Source: Acidobacteriota bacterium (GTDB lineage Bacteria > Acidobacteriota > Thermoanaerobaculia > Multivoradales > Multivoraceae). Taken from it: a stretch of DNA of 64,000 bases. Shown here one piece after another: positions 53,962-62,987 of this stretch. Within the stretch, counting starts at the first letter, position 1. Each line of letters begins with the position of its first letter. Location: positions 100,400-164,399 of the forward strand of contig JAPOXA010000075.1 in the NCBI GenBank assembly GCA_026707325.1, given 5' to 3'. The notes under the pieces are model-generated. The model searched no databases, was not told where the DNA came from, and saw only the letters and a program-made list of their open reading frames with translations. A program made the translations under genes and the position numbers.

Positions 53962-54055
53962 CTGATTCGAACCCTTGGCGCGGAGCTCGCAACGTCGGTC
54001 TTGGACGGTGCCGTCCCCTGCCGGCGACGCTGGCCTGTATTCTCTGACACTTCCC

Positions 54056-55006
54056 ATGAAGACATACATCCTGCGTCGGTTGCTGGCGATGGTGCCGACG
54101 CTGTTCTTCGCCAGCCTGATCGTCTTCGTGTCGATGCGGGTCATTCCAGGCGACGTGATCGACCTGATGCTGGCGCAGAACGACGTCTCGACCAGCATGG
54201 ACCGGGAAGCGCTGGAGGCGGCGATGGGTCTCGACCAGCCGATGGCGACTCAGTACGTGCGCTGGGCGGGTAGCGCGCTGAGCGGCGACCTGGGCCAGTC
54301 GCTCTGGCGCAGCACGCCGGTGACGGAGCAGATCCTGGCGCGGCTGCCGGTGACCTTCGAGCTGGGCCTGCTGGCATTGGTCGTCGCGTTGTCCGTGGCG
54401 GTGCCGATCGGCATCTTCTCGGCCACCCGGCAGGATTCCGCGCTCGACTACACGGCGCGGTCGTTCTCCCTCGTGATGCTGGCGATCCCCGGCTTCTGGC
54501 TCGGCACCCTGGTCATGGTGTTCCCGTCCGTCTGGTGGCGCTGGGCGCCGGAACTCGAGTACACGCCGTTCCTGGTCGATCCGATCGCGAACCTCACGCA
54601 CCTGATCGTCCCGGCGATCCTGCTCGGACTCTCGCTGTCCGCGGTGACGATGCGGATGACGCGGACGATGATGCTCGAAGTCATGCGCCAGGACTACGTG
54701 CGCACCGCCCGCGCCAAGGGCTTGCGCGAGCGGGCGGTGGTCGTCCGGCACGCGCTGAAGAACGGGCTGATCCCGGTCGTCACCCTGATCGGGCTGCAGG
54801 CGCCGCTCCTGATCGGCGGCACGGTGGTGATGGAGCAGATCTTCGTGATCCCTGGAATGGGCCTGCTGCTGCTCGAGGGGGTTTACGAGCGGGACTATCC
54901 CGTCATCTCGGGTGTCTTCCTGGTCGTCGGCGTGGCGGTGCTGCTGATCAACCTTGTCGTCGATCTGAGCTACGGCTGGCTCGATCCGAAGGTGCGTTAC
55001 GGATGA
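54056..55006 (+). CDS. ABC transporter permease (DppB/OppB type)
   Basis: First gene of a five-gene peptide/nickel-type ABC importer. The 316-residue permease has six transmembrane segments and the usual opening YILRRLLAMVPTLFFASLIVF. The EAA loop that contacts the ATPase is MRQDYVRTARAKGLRERAVV, followed by HALKNGLIPVVT. ATG at 54056 gives the normal N-terminus. It is followed after 7 bp by the second permease. Substrate could be di/oligopeptide, glutathione or nickel; the sequence does not decide. Confidence 0.92.
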   Translation: MKTYILRRLLAMVPTLFFASLIVFVSMRVIPGDVIDLMLAQNDVSTSMDREALEAAMGLDQPMATQYVRWAGSALSGDLGQSLWRSTPVTEQILARLPVTFELGLLALVVALSVAVPIGIFSATRQDSALDYTARSFSLVMLAIPGFWLGTLVMVFPSVWWRWAPELEYTPFLVDPIANLTHLIVPAILLGLSLSAVTMRMTRTMMLEVMRQDYVRTARAKGLRERAVVVRHALKNGLIPVVTLIGLQAPLLIGGTVVMEQIFVIPGMGLLLLEGVYERDYPVISGVFLVVGVAVLLINLVVDLSYGWLDPKVRYG

Positions 55007-55013
55007 TCGCGCC

Positions 55014-55910
55014 GTGACCACCGTCGCCGCAGCCGCTCCAGGCGCCCTTGCGGGGAGCCGCCGGCCGCGCTGGTGGCGCTTCGCGGTTCGCCTGTTCCGG
55101 ACCAAGCCGCTGGGTGCCGCGGGCGCCGTCGTCTTCGCGATCTTCCTGCTCTCCGGCGTCTTCGCCGGCGTGCTTGCTCCTTACGGCATCAACGAGACCG
55201 ACCTGGCGCACCGGCTGGAGCCACCGTCCCGGCAGTTCCTGCTCGGCACGGACCACCTCGGCCGCGACCTGTTCTCGCGGGTTCTGATGGGCGCCCGCCT
55301 GTCGATGATCGTCGGTTTCTGTGCGGCCGCCCTGGCGACCGTCGTGTCGATCGTGATCGGCGTGCTGTCGGGCTATCTCGGCGGCTGGTTCGACATGCTC
55401 AGTCAGCGCCTCGTCGATGCCTGGATGACCTTCCCCGACCTGGTGCTCCTGATCGTCATCGTGTCGGTCGTGGGGCCGGGGATCACGCAGATCGTGATCA
55501 TCCTGGGGCTGCTCTACGGCATCGCCGGCTCCCGGATCGTCCGCGGCGCCGTGACCTCAGTGCGCGAGCACGTCTACACCCACGCCGCGCAGTCGATCGG
55601 CGCGGGGACGTTCCACATCCTGCGCCGGCACATCCTGCCCAACGTGATGCCGGTCGTCATCGTCCTGTTCACCACGCGCGTCGGCGCCGTCATCCTGTCG
55701 GAGGCGGCGCTTTCGTTTCTGGGCCTGGGCGTGCCGCCGCCGGCGCCGACCTGGGGCGGGATGCTGTCCGGCGACGGCCGCACCTATCTCTACCTGGGGC
55801 CGTGGCTGGCGCTTGCCCCCGGCATCTGCCTGACCGTCGTCGTCTACGCCGCGAACGTCTTCGGGGACGCGTTGCGCGACTTGCTCGATCCACGGATGAG
55901 GGGAACCTGA
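55014..55910 (+). CDS. ABC transporter permease (DppC/OppC type)
   Basis: Second permease (298 residues) of the peptide-type importer. An N-terminal cytoplasmic segment leads to TM1 (~28-50), then the periplasmic FLLGTDHLGRDLFSR motif characteristic of DppC/OppC, and the EAA loop TSVREHVYTHAAQSIGAGTFHILRRHILPN. The C-terminus is DALRDLLDPRMRG, as usual. The GTG start at 55014 follows the first permease by 7 bp, and the binding-protein gene starts 4 bp later, so co-translation is likely. Confidence 0.93.
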   Translation: MTTVAAAAPGALAGSRRPRWWRFAVRLFRTKPLGAAGAVVFAIFLLSGVFAGVLAPYGINETDLAHRLEPPSRQFLLGTDHLGRDLFSRVLMGARLSMIVGFCAAALATVVSIVIGVLSGYLGGWFDMLSQRLVDAWMTFPDLVLLIVIVSVVGPGITQIVIILGLLYGIAGSRIVRGAVTSVREHVYTHAAQSIGAGTFHILRRHILPNVMPVVIVLFTTRVGAVILSEAALSFLGLGVPPPAPTWGGMLSGDGRTYLYLGPWLALAPGICLTVVVYAANVFGDALRDLLDPRMRGT

Positions 55911-55914
55911 CGTC

Positions 55915-57684
55915 ATGCGAGAACGCCTTTCCCTGATCGGTGCGGTGGCCCTGACCCTCCTCCTCGGCGCCTGCGCCGACGCGCCCCCCGCCCGTTCCCC
56001 GTCGCCGGCCGGCGGCACCGACATGGGAGCCGACCTGTCCTTCGAGCCGGGCCCGGCGCCGGTGGAGCCGCCCCGCTACGGCGGTGAACTGAACGTCGGC
56101 ACGGTCTACGTCACCCTGTCGGCGCTGTCCTGGGACACGACGGACTGGAACTGGAAGCAGAACCACGACACCGGGATGCTCTACGAGCAGCTCTTCGTCG
56201 CCGATCTCGACCAGGCCGCCGTCCGGGGCGGCGACCAGCGCTTCGTGTCCGAGGCGTACATGTCCCCCGAGACGATCCGCGGCGAAGTGGCCGCGAGCTG
56301 GGAATGGGAAAACCCCCTGACCCTGGTCATCGAGGTCCGGCGCGGCATGATGTTCCCGGAGAAAGCCGGCGTGATGGAGGCGCGGGAACTCGACGCCCAC
56401 GACGTCGTCTTCAGCTACGAGCGCCAGCGCGACAGCCCGAAGGCGATCCCGACCTACTTCGACCACATCGACCGCGTCGTGGCCAGGGACGACCACACGG
56501 TCGTCTTCGAGTTCGGCGAGTTCAATGCCGAGTGGGACTACCGTTTCGGCTACGGCTACTTTTCGGGCATCGTGCCCCGGGAACTGGCCAGTGTCGACGC
56601 CAAGGACTGGCGGAACGTCACCGGCACCGGCCCGTTCTCGCTGGAGCGGTTCATCCCGGGCAACTCGCAGACCTACGCTCGCAGGCCGGACTACTGGGAC
56701 CGGACCGCGATCGGCGGCGAGACCTACGAGATTCCCTTCATCGACAAGCTCACTTACCGCACGATCAAGGACGAGGCGACCTATCTGACCGCGATTCGCA
56801 CGGGCAAGCTGGACATCCTCGAGTACATCCGCTGGATCGCCGTCGACCACCTGAAGAAGACGACCCCCGAGCTGCGCTGGTCGCGCTGGCTGTCGACCGG
56901 CGGCACCTTCATGGTCATGCGGGTCGACCAGGAGCCGTTCGACGATGTGAGAGTGCGGCGGGCGATCAACCTTGCGGTGAACCAACGGGAGATCGTCGAA
57001 CTGTTCTTCGGCGGCAACGCGGAGCTGTTCGCCTACCCGCAGCATCCCTCGTGGGAGGGGTACTTCGAGCCGCTCGAGGCGATGCCGCCGTCCGTGCAGG
57101 AGCTGTTCGAGTACAAGCCCGAGAAGGCGCGCCGCCTGCTGGCCGAGGCCGGCTACCCCGACGGCTTCAGCTTCAAAGCGCAAGTGTCGGCCAACAACCC
57201 GATGCGGATGGAGCTGGCGCCGCTGCTCGCGAGCTACCTGGACCGGATCGGCGTGACGATGGAGATCGAGGTCGTGGAGTACGCGGCCTACCTGTCGATG
57301 ATGACCACCCGCACCCACGGCCCCGGCTACCTGATGGGCAGCGGCCACGTGAACCCGACCACCACCCTGCGCAAGAACTTCGTCACCGGCCAGACCTGGA
57401 ATCCGTCGATGTGGTCCGACCCGGCGCTCGACCGCCGCATCCACGAGATGTTCCTGACCCGGGACGAGACCGAGCGGCAGCGGATCGTCAAGCAGATCAC
57501 GAAGGAGATGCTGGACGAGGCGCCCTACCTCTGGCTGCCCGTGCCGTACATCTACACGGCCTGGTGGCCGTGGGTGAAGAACTATGGCGGCGAGCTGCGG
57601 GCCGGTGCCGTGCGCCCTGGTCCGATCTACGCGCGGCTCTGGATCGACCAGGAGATGAAGCGCGAGATGGGTTTCCTGCCGTGA
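55915..57684 (+). CDS. ABC transporter substrate-binding lipoprotein (SBP family 5)
   Basis: A 589-residue extracytoplasmic peptide-binding-type protein, anchored as a lipoprotein (lipobox LLGAC around residue 20). The SBP_bac_5 fold is evident: [12 protein letters not shown] opening, [41 protein letters not shown], and [19 protein letters not shown]. The position between permeases and ATPases is normal for opp/dpp operons. Its TGA overlaps the GTG of the first ATPase. The ligand is unknown. Confidence 0.93.
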   Translation: MRERLSLIGAVALTLLLGACADAPPARSPSPAGGTDMGADLSFEPGPAPVEPPRYGGELNVGTVYVTLSALSWDTTDWNWKQNHDTGMLYEQLFVADLDQAAVRGGDQRFVSEAYMSPETIRGEVAASWEWENPLTLVIEVRRGMMFPEKAGVMEARELDAHDVVFSYERQRDSPKAIPTYFDHIDRVVARDDHTVVFEFGEFNAEWDYRFGYGYFSGIVPRELASVDAKDWRNVTGTGPFSLERFIPGNSQTYARRPDYWDRTAIGGETYEIPFIDKLTYRTIKDEATYLTAIRTGKLDILEYIRWIAVDHLKKTTPELRWSRWLSTGGTFMVMRVDQEPFDDVRVRRAINLAVNQREIVELFFGGNAELFAYPQHPSWEGYFEPLEAMPPSVQELFEYKPEKARRLLAEAGYPDGFSFKAQVSANNPMRMELAPLLASYLDRIGVTMEIEVVEYAAYLSMMTTRTHGPGYLMGSGHVNPTTTLRKNFVTGQTWNPSMWSDPALDRRIHEMFLTRDETERQRIVKQITKEMLDEAPYLWLPVPYIYTAWWPWVKNYGGELRAGAVRPGPIYARLWIDQEMKREMGFLP

Positions 57685-58670
57685 AGGAGCCCCTGCTTCG
57701 CATCGACGATCTGAACGTCACGTTCGGGGCCGGCTTCGGCAACCGGCCGAGGGTCAGGGCGGTGACGTCGCTGTCGCTCGAGGTGGCGCCGGGCGAGACC
57801 CTGGCGATCGTCGGCGAGAGCGGATCGGGCAAGAGCGTCACCGCGCTCTCCATCCTGCGGCTGATCCCCGAGCCGGGGCGGATCGATACCGGCAGGATCC
57901 TCTTCGAGGGCAAGGATCTCCTGGCGCTGGATGACGCCGGCATCCGTTCGGTCCGCGGCAACCGGATCGCGATGATCTTCCAGGAGCCGATGTCGTCGCT
58001 CAACCCGGTGCTCACGATCGGCCGTCAGGTCGCGGAGCCGCTACGTCTGCACCGGGGGCTCAAGAGACGCAAGGCGCTGGAGCGGGCGGTGGAGCACCTG
58101 AAGTCCGTGGCCATTCCCGACGCCGAAGAGAGGCTCGGGGACTACCCCCACCAGTTCTCGGGCGGCATGAGACAGCGGGTGATGATTGCGATGGCCCTGG
58201 CCTGCCACCCACGCCTGCTGATCGCCGACGAGCCGACGACCGCGCTCGACGTGACGGTCCAGGCGCAGATCCTGGAGCTGCTCAAGGAGCGGACCCGGGA
58301 GGCGGACTCGGCGCTCATCCTGATCACGCACGATCTCGGTGTCGTGGCGCGCTACGCCGACCGGGTGGCCGTGATGTACGGTGGCCGGATCGTCGAGAGC
58401 GGGCCCGCGGCGGCCCTCTACGCGGAACCGCGGCACCCGTACACTCAGGGCCTGCTGCGCTCCGTGCCGCGGCTCGAGGGCGACTGCGGCGGCCGCCTCG
58501 ACTCGATCGACGGTCAGCCGCCCGATCTCGCGGCGCTGCCGGCAGGCTGCGCTTTCGCGCCGCGCTGTCCGCAGGTGCGCGACCGTTGCCTGACGGCGCC
58601 GCCGCTGCTTGAAGCCCGCGCCGGCGGCAGGGCCTGGGCCTGCTACGGCCATGAGGAAGGGGCCGCGTGA
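57681..58670 (+). CDS. ABC transporter ATPase (OppD/DppD type)
   Basis: A 329-residue ATPase of the peptide importer. Walker A GESGSGKS, signature FSGGMRQR and Walker B LLIADEP are present, with the C-terminal oligopeptide-type extension that contains [12 protein letters not shown] and a cysteine cluster ([15 protein letters not shown]) as in OppD/DppD, which can bind an Fe-S cluster in some members. The GTG start overlaps the binding protein stop (GTGA), and its own TGA overlaps the next GTG. Confidence 0.94.
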   Translation: MKEPLLRIDDLNVTFGAGFGNRPRVRAVTSLSLEVAPGETLAIVGESGSGKSVTALSILRLIPEPGRIDTGRILFEGKDLLALDDAGIRSVRGNRIAMIFQEPMSSLNPVLTIGRQVAEPLRLHRGLKRRKALERAVEHLKSVAIPDAEERLGDYPHQFSGGMRQRVMIAMALACHPRLLIADEPTTALDVTVQAQILELLKERTREADSALILITHDLGVVARYADRVAVMYGGRIVESGPAAALYAEPRHPYTQGLLRSVPRLEGDCGGRLDSIDGQPPDLAALPAGCAFAPRCPQVRDRCLTAPPLLEARAGGRAWACYGHEEGAA

Positions 58671-59704
58671 ACGGTTCGGGCAATGTCCTGCTGCGCGTCG
58701 AGGACCTGAAGGTCCATTTCCCGGTCACCGAAGGGGTGCTGATGCGGCGGCGCGTCGGGTCCGTCAAGGCGGTCGACGGCGTGTCGTTCGAGCTCCGGCG
58801 CGGTGAGACCTTCGGCCTCGTGGGGGAGAGCGGCTGCGGCAAGTCGACGACGGCTCTGGCGATCCTGCGGATGCTGGAGCCGACGGCAGGGCGGATCGTC
58901 TTCGACGGCGAGGACATCTCGCGAATCGACCAGCGCGGGCTGCGACCGCTGCGGCGACGCATGCAGATGGTGTTCCAGGATCCCTTCGGCTCGCTCAATC
59001 CGCGCATGCGGGTGCGGGAGATCGTCGGCGAACCGCTCAAGGTCCACGGCGTCGCCGGGAGCCGCCGCCGGTTCCGTGAACGTGTCGCCGAGCTGCTCGA
59101 CCTGGTCGGCCTGCTGCCGGCGATGGCCGACCGCTATCCCCACCAGTTCTCGGGGGGCCAGCGCCAGCGGATCGGCATCGCCCGCGCCCTGGCGCTGGAG
59201 CCGGACCTGCTGCTCTGCGACGAGGCGGTGTCAGCGCTCGACGTCTCGATCCAGGCCCAGGTGCTGAACCTGTTGATGGATCTGCAGCAGCAGTTGGGCC
59301 TGACCTATCTCTTCATCGCCCACGACCTGTCCGTCGTGCGCCACATCAGCGACCGGATCGGCGTGATGTACCTGGGCCGGATCGTCGAGGTCGCCGAGCG
59401 CGACGAGCTGTTCGAGCAGCCGCGACACCCGTACACCGAGGCGCTCCTGGCCTCCGTGCCGACGCCGGATCCCGTGGTCGAGGCGGCGAGGGCGCACCAC
59501 CTGATCGCCGGCGAAGTGCCGAGCGTCCGCAACCCGCCGTCCGGCTGCCGCTTCCATCCGCGCTGCCCGAAGGTGCTCGGCCACTGCAATCGCGCGGAGC
59601 CGCTGCTCGAAGCGGTTGGCCCCGCGCAGGTCGCTTGCCACCTGTACGCGGATTCGCCGCCGGCCGTCGCCGGTACCGGCCAGGCCGGGGACCTGGCGCT
59701 TTGA
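58667..59704 (+). CDS. ABC transporter ATPase (OppF/DppF type)
   Basis: Second ATPase (345 residues) pairing with the upstream OppD-like subunit. Walker [10 protein letters not shown], signature FSGGQRQR and Walker [13 protein letters not shown] are intact. The OppF-type C-terminus ([16 protein letters not shown], then [16 protein letters not shown]) is complete. The GTG start overlaps the previous stop and the TGA overlaps the TTG of an MFS transporter gene, an unusual extension of the operon. Confidence 0.94.
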   Translation: MNGSGNVLLRVEDLKVHFPVTEGVLMRRRVGSVKAVDGVSFELRRGETFGLVGESGCGKSTTALAILRMLEPTAGRIVFDGEDISRIDQRGLRPLRRRMQMVFQDPFGSLNPRMRVREIVGEPLKVHGVAGSRRRFRERVAELLDLVGLLPAMADRYPHQFSGGQRQRIGIARALALEPDLLLCDEAVSALDVSIQAQVLNLLMDLQQQLGLTYLFIAHDLSVVRHISDRIGVMYLGRIVEVAERDELFEQPRHPYTEALLASVPTPDPVVEAARAHHLIAGEVPSVRNPPSGCRFHPRCPKVLGHCNRAEPLLEAVGPAQVACHLYADSPPAVAGTGQAGDLAL

Positions 59705-61011
59705 CCGCTTCACGCGAGCCTCGACCGAAGTTCTACGGCTGGCCGATGGTCGCCGTGGGTTTCCTGACCTACGGCCTGGGCATCGCTCCGGCCTACTACG
59801 GCCTGGGCATCTTTGCGTCCTCGCTGATCGACGATCTGGGGCTGACCCGCCAGCAGATCGGCCAGATCTTCGGGGCGTTCACGCTGACGTACGGCCTGAT
59901 CAGTCCGGTCGCGGCGGCGGTGATCCGTCGCTGGGGCATCCGGGCCACGGTGACCGCGGGCGCGCTGTGCGCGGCCAGCGGTTTCTGGCTGGTGAGCCAG
60001 GCTACGAGCGCCGCCGAACTCTACGTCGGCTACTCGCTCGTCGGCGGCATCGGGATCGGTTTCTCGACGCTGTTGCCCGCCCAGACGATTCCGGTCTTCT
60101 GGTTCCGCAGCTATCGGGCGCGGGCGACGGCGATCATCCTGACGGGCGCCGCGATCGTCGGCTTCGTGTGGCCGCCGGCGGCCGGGCTCGTGCTGGAGTT
60201 CTGGGACTGGCGCGTCGGCTGGCGGATCGTCACCGGAATCTCCCTGCTCGTCGCGGTGATCGCCGTTCTCTTCATCCGGAACAAGCCGAGCGACATCGGC
60301 CAGCGTCGTGACGGTCTGCCGCCGGCCGAAGCCGGCGATTCGGGTCATCCGGCCGAGGCACGGCCGGCGGGGAGCGGCGCCGAAGCGGCTGGCGAGTCGG
60401 CGCCGCAGGGCGCCCTGATGTGGGCTTTGCGCACTCCGCAGTTCTGGATCGCCACCTTCGCGACCCTGGCGAACACGGTGCCGTGGCGAGTCGTGACCGC
60501 CCACGGCGGCATTCATCTGGAGGATCTCGGTTTCACGACGCTCGCCGCATCGGCCATCCTGGGCGTACGGGTCGGCGCCAGCCTGTTCGGCCGGCTGAGC
60601 GGCTCGCTGGGAGACTTCATGGCGCCGACCCGCGTTCTCGCGCTGGCCCTGCTGCTGACCGCGGTCGCCCTGTCGTTCTTCGTGTCGGCGAGCTCCGCGG
60701 TCGTGGCGTATCCCTGCGTCTTCGCCATCGGCGTTGGCTACGGCCTCGCCTACACGAGCGAAGTCGTTGTGTTCGGCTGGTTCTTCGGGCGGGCGGCGTT
60801 CGTCGGCTCGACCGGCGCCCGGCTCTTCCTGATCGGCATCATCGGCGCTCTCGGACCGGCCCTGGCCGGCGCCGCGGCGGATCGAACCGGGTCCTATGCC
60901 GGCACGCTCTGGACCTGCTCCGCCCTGGCGATCCTGGGCGCGGCGTCGATCTGGTTCTGCCGGCCGCCGGACCGATCCTCGTTGACGGGCGAGCAGCGGG
61001 GCGCCGGGTAG
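59701..61011 (+). CDS. MFS transporter
   Basis: A 436-residue major facilitator with 12 predicted helices and a charged central loop (~200-235). The opening [17 protein letters not shown] and the repeated [16 protein letters not shown] are typical of OFA/monocarboxylate-type MFS proteins. A TTG at 59701 is proposed as the start because it overlaps the TGA of the ATPase gene (TTGA) in the same way as the other junctions of the operon; no ATG gives a complete first helix. The link with the peptide importer suggests a shared substrate or export of its breakdown products, by inference. Confidence 0.85.
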   Translation: MTASREPRPKFYGWPMVAVGFLTYGLGIAPAYYGLGIFASSLIDDLGLTRQQIGQIFGAFTLTYGLISPVAAAVIRRWGIRATVTAGALCAASGFWLVSQATSAAELYVGYSLVGGIGIGFSTLLPAQTIPVFWFRSYRARATAIILTGAAIVGFVWPPAAGLVLEFWDWRVGWRIVTGISLLVAVIAVLFIRNKPSDIGQRRDGLPPAEAGDSGHPAEARPAGSGAEAAGESAPQGALMWALRTPQFWIATFATLANTVPWRVVTAHGGIHLEDLGFTTLAASAILGVRVGASLFGRLSGSLGDFMAPTRVLALALLLTAVALSFFVSASSAVVAYPCVFAIGVGYGLAYTSEVVVFGWFFGRAAFVGSTGARLFLIGIIGALGPALAGAAADRTGSYAGTLWTCSALAILGAASIWFCRPPDRSSLTGEQRGAG

Positions 61012-61042
61012 ACTCGGGCTACGCCACGAAGGAGGGACTCGC

Positions 61043-62089
61043 ATGGAACCAGTCGCCCACTGGGTGCGCCGGCGCCCTCGCCGGCTTCTGAGGAAAACGC
61101 GCCGCGAGGCGGCGGCGACGTTCGCCATCGTCGTGCTGGCCGGGGCGCCCCTCGTCGCGCAGCAGGACGCGCCGGAACTGGAGCGCACTCCCTGGGGCGC
61201 GCCCGACCTGCGCGGGATCTGGGACTTCCGGACGATCACGCCGCTCGAGCGGCCGGAGGAGCTCGGCGAGCAGGAACGGTTCGGCAGCGCGGAGGCAGCC
61301 GCCGCGTTCGAGCAGCGGACGCTGGCGCGGCGGAACAAGGACCGGCGTACGGGTGACGGGCTTTCCGCCCAGGCCGACGTCGCCAACGCCTACAACCAGT
61401 TCTGGTGGGACTACGGGGACAAGCTGACCGAGGACCGGCGCACCTCCCTGATCGTCGATCCTCCCGACGGGCGGATTCCCGAGCTGACCCCGGTGGCGAA
61501 GGAACGGGTCGCCGAGCGCGCCGCGGCGCGTCGCCGGCCGGCCCATGGCCCAGAGGACCGGGGAGTCGCTGAGCGCTGCATCCTTGGCTTTAACGCCGGA
61601 CCGCCGATGAGCCCGAGCGCCTACAACAACAACGTCCAGATCTTTCAGACCGAGGAGACGGTCGTGCTGTTGGTGGAGATGGTCCACGACTCGCGGGTCG
61701 TGCCGCTCGACGGACGCGCGCCGCTGCCTGGGGACGTTCGCCAGTGGCGCGGCGACCCGCGGGGGCACTGGGAGGGGGACACCCTGGTCGTCGTGTCGAC
61801 GAACTTCACCGACCAGACGAGCTTCCGGGGTTCGGGCCCGAACATGCGTCTGACCGAGAGGTTCACCCGGGTGGGGGAGGACCGGCTCGTCTACGAGTAC
61901 ACGATCGACGACCCTGAGTCCTTCGCGGGTCCCTGGACGGCAGTCATACCGATGAGCAGGAATCCGTTGCCGATGTTCGAGTACGCCTGCCACGAGGGAA
62001 ACTACGGCATGCTGAACCTCCTTCGCGGCGCCCGGGCGGAGGACGCGGAAGCCGAGGCCGCCGCCAGGGCGGAGACATCGGGCGACTGA
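61043..62089 (+). CDS. Secreted protein of unknown function, N-terminus built from a dispersed repeat
   Basis: A 348-residue exported protein, full-length paralogue of the truncated protein at 48693. Shared segments: GAPDLRGIWDF, NQFWW, RTSLIVDPPDGRIPELT, DVRQWRGDPRGHWEGDTLVV and the C-terminal FEYACHEGNYGML that the other copy lacks. The ATG has a strong AGGAGG seven bases upstream. Residues ~5-25 (HWVRRRPRRLLRKTRREAAA) are encoded by copy 3 of the bipartite-hairpin repeat and form the very basic n-region of the signal peptide, followed by the hydrophobic FAIVVLAGAPLVAQ. Such proteins are frequent in Acidobacteriota and have no known function. Confidence 0.85.
   Translation: MEPVAHWVRRRPRRLLRKTRREAAATFAIVVLAGAPLVAQQDAPELERTPWGAPDLRGIWDFRTITPLERPEELGEQERFGSAEAAAAFEQRTLARRNKDRRTGDGLSAQADVANAYNQFWWDYGDKLTEDRRTSLIVDPPDGRIPELTPVAKERVAERAAARRRPAHGPEDRGVAERCILGFNAGPPMSPSAYNNNVQIFQTEETVVLLVEMVHDSRVVPLDGRAPLPGDVRQWRGDPRGHWEGDTLVVVSTNFTDQTSFRGSGPNMRLTERFTRVGEDRLVYEYTIDDPESFAGPWTAVIPMSRNPLPMFEYACHEGNYGMLNLLRGARAEDAEAEAAARAETSGD
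61055..61116 (+). repeat. Bipartite-hairpin dispersed repeat, copy 3 (inside a CDS)
   Basis: Hairpins at 61068-61085 (7-bp stem, loop CCCT) and 61100-61114 (6-bp stem, loop GAG), 14 bp apart, preceded by CACTGGGTGC. It is in frame with the 61043 gene and supplies about 20 residues of its signal peptide. Confidence 0.82.
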
Positions 62090-62117
62090 GCCCGGCCGTC
62101 GACCCGCGCGCATTGCC

Positions 62118-62987
62118 TTGACGATCGCAACTGTCGGGCTGCTCCATCCAGGAGCGATGGGCGTCACGGTCGGCGTGGCGGTGCGGGCGCCGGTCCGGGT
62201 CGCGTGGGCGTCCGAAGGGCGGAGCCGGGAGACGCGGGCTCGGGCCGCGGGCGCCGGTTTCGAGGATCTGGGGACGCTCGCCGCCGTCGCCGCGGCGGCC
62301 GACGCCGTGCTCTCGATCTGCCCTCCCCACGGCGCCCTGGCGCTGGCCAAGGCACTCGCCGCGACCGGTTTCGACGGCCTCTATCTCGATGCGAACGCCG
62401 TATCGCCCGCCACGGCGCTCAGGATCGCGGAAGCCGCCGCGGCGGGTGGTGCGCGCTTCGTGGACGGCGGCCTCGTGGGGCCGCCGGCGGTCCGGCCGGG
62501 GACCACGCGGCTCTATCTCTCGGGAGACGCCGCGGCCCAACTGGCTTCCCTGTTCGAGGGCTCCGCGCTCGAGGCGATCGATCTCGACGCGGATGCCGGC
62601 GCCGCCTCGGCGCTCAAGATGTGCTACGCCGGCTTCACGAAGGGCAGCGCCGCGCTGCTGCTCTCGCTGCGGGCCGCGGCCAGCGCCTACGGCGTCGAGG
62701 ACGGTCTGCTCGGGGAATGGAGCCGCTCCCAGCCGGGACTGGAGAAGAGGAGCGTGCGTGCCGCGGCCACGACGGCTCCAAAGGCTTGGCGCTTCGCCGG
62801 CGAGATGGAGGAGATCGCCTTGACCCTCGAGGCGGCGGGGCTGCCGGACGGATTCCACCGCGCGGCGGCGGAGACCTACGCGCGGCTCGCCGGGTTCCGT
62901 GGCGAGCCGGAGGGTGTGGCGGTCGAGGAGGTCGTCGCGGCCTTGGTGGACGGCGAGCGTGTGCTTCGCCAGGGGGATTGGGATTAG
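62118..62987 (+). CDS. NAD(P)-binding 6-phosphogluconate dehydrogenase-like protein (DUF1932)
   Basis: A 289-residue beta-hydroxyacid-dehydrogenase-like protein. It has the N-terminal Rossmann start TIATVGLLHPGAMG and a C-terminal DUF1932-type helical domain (ALKMCYAGFTKGSAALLLSL, with the Lys region at the domain boundary). The substrate of such proteins is unknown. The proposed TTG start at 62118 gives MTIATVGLLHPG directly. It ends by overlapping the stop of the converging AraC-type gene by three bases. Confidence 0.83.
   Translation: MTIATVGLLHPGAMGVTVGVAVRAPVRVAWASEGRSRETRARAAGAGFEDLGTLAAVAAAADAVLSICPPHGALALAKALAATGFDGLYLDANAVSPATALRIAEAAAAGGARFVDGGLVGPPAVRPGTTRLYLSGDAAAQLASLFEGSALEAIDLDADAGAASALKMCYAGFTKGSAALLLSLRAAASAYGVEDGLLGEWSRSQPGLEKRSVRAAATTAPKAWRFAGEMEEIALTLEAAGLPDGFHRAAAETYARLAGFRGEPEGVAVEEVVAALVDGERVLRQGDWD

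Noticed and set aside
53964..53974. GGGTTCGAATC on the minus strand, which looks like a tRNA T-loop
   Set aside because: No T-stem pairing, anticodon arm or acceptor stem can be formed around it; it overlaps the start region of the TauE/SafE gene.
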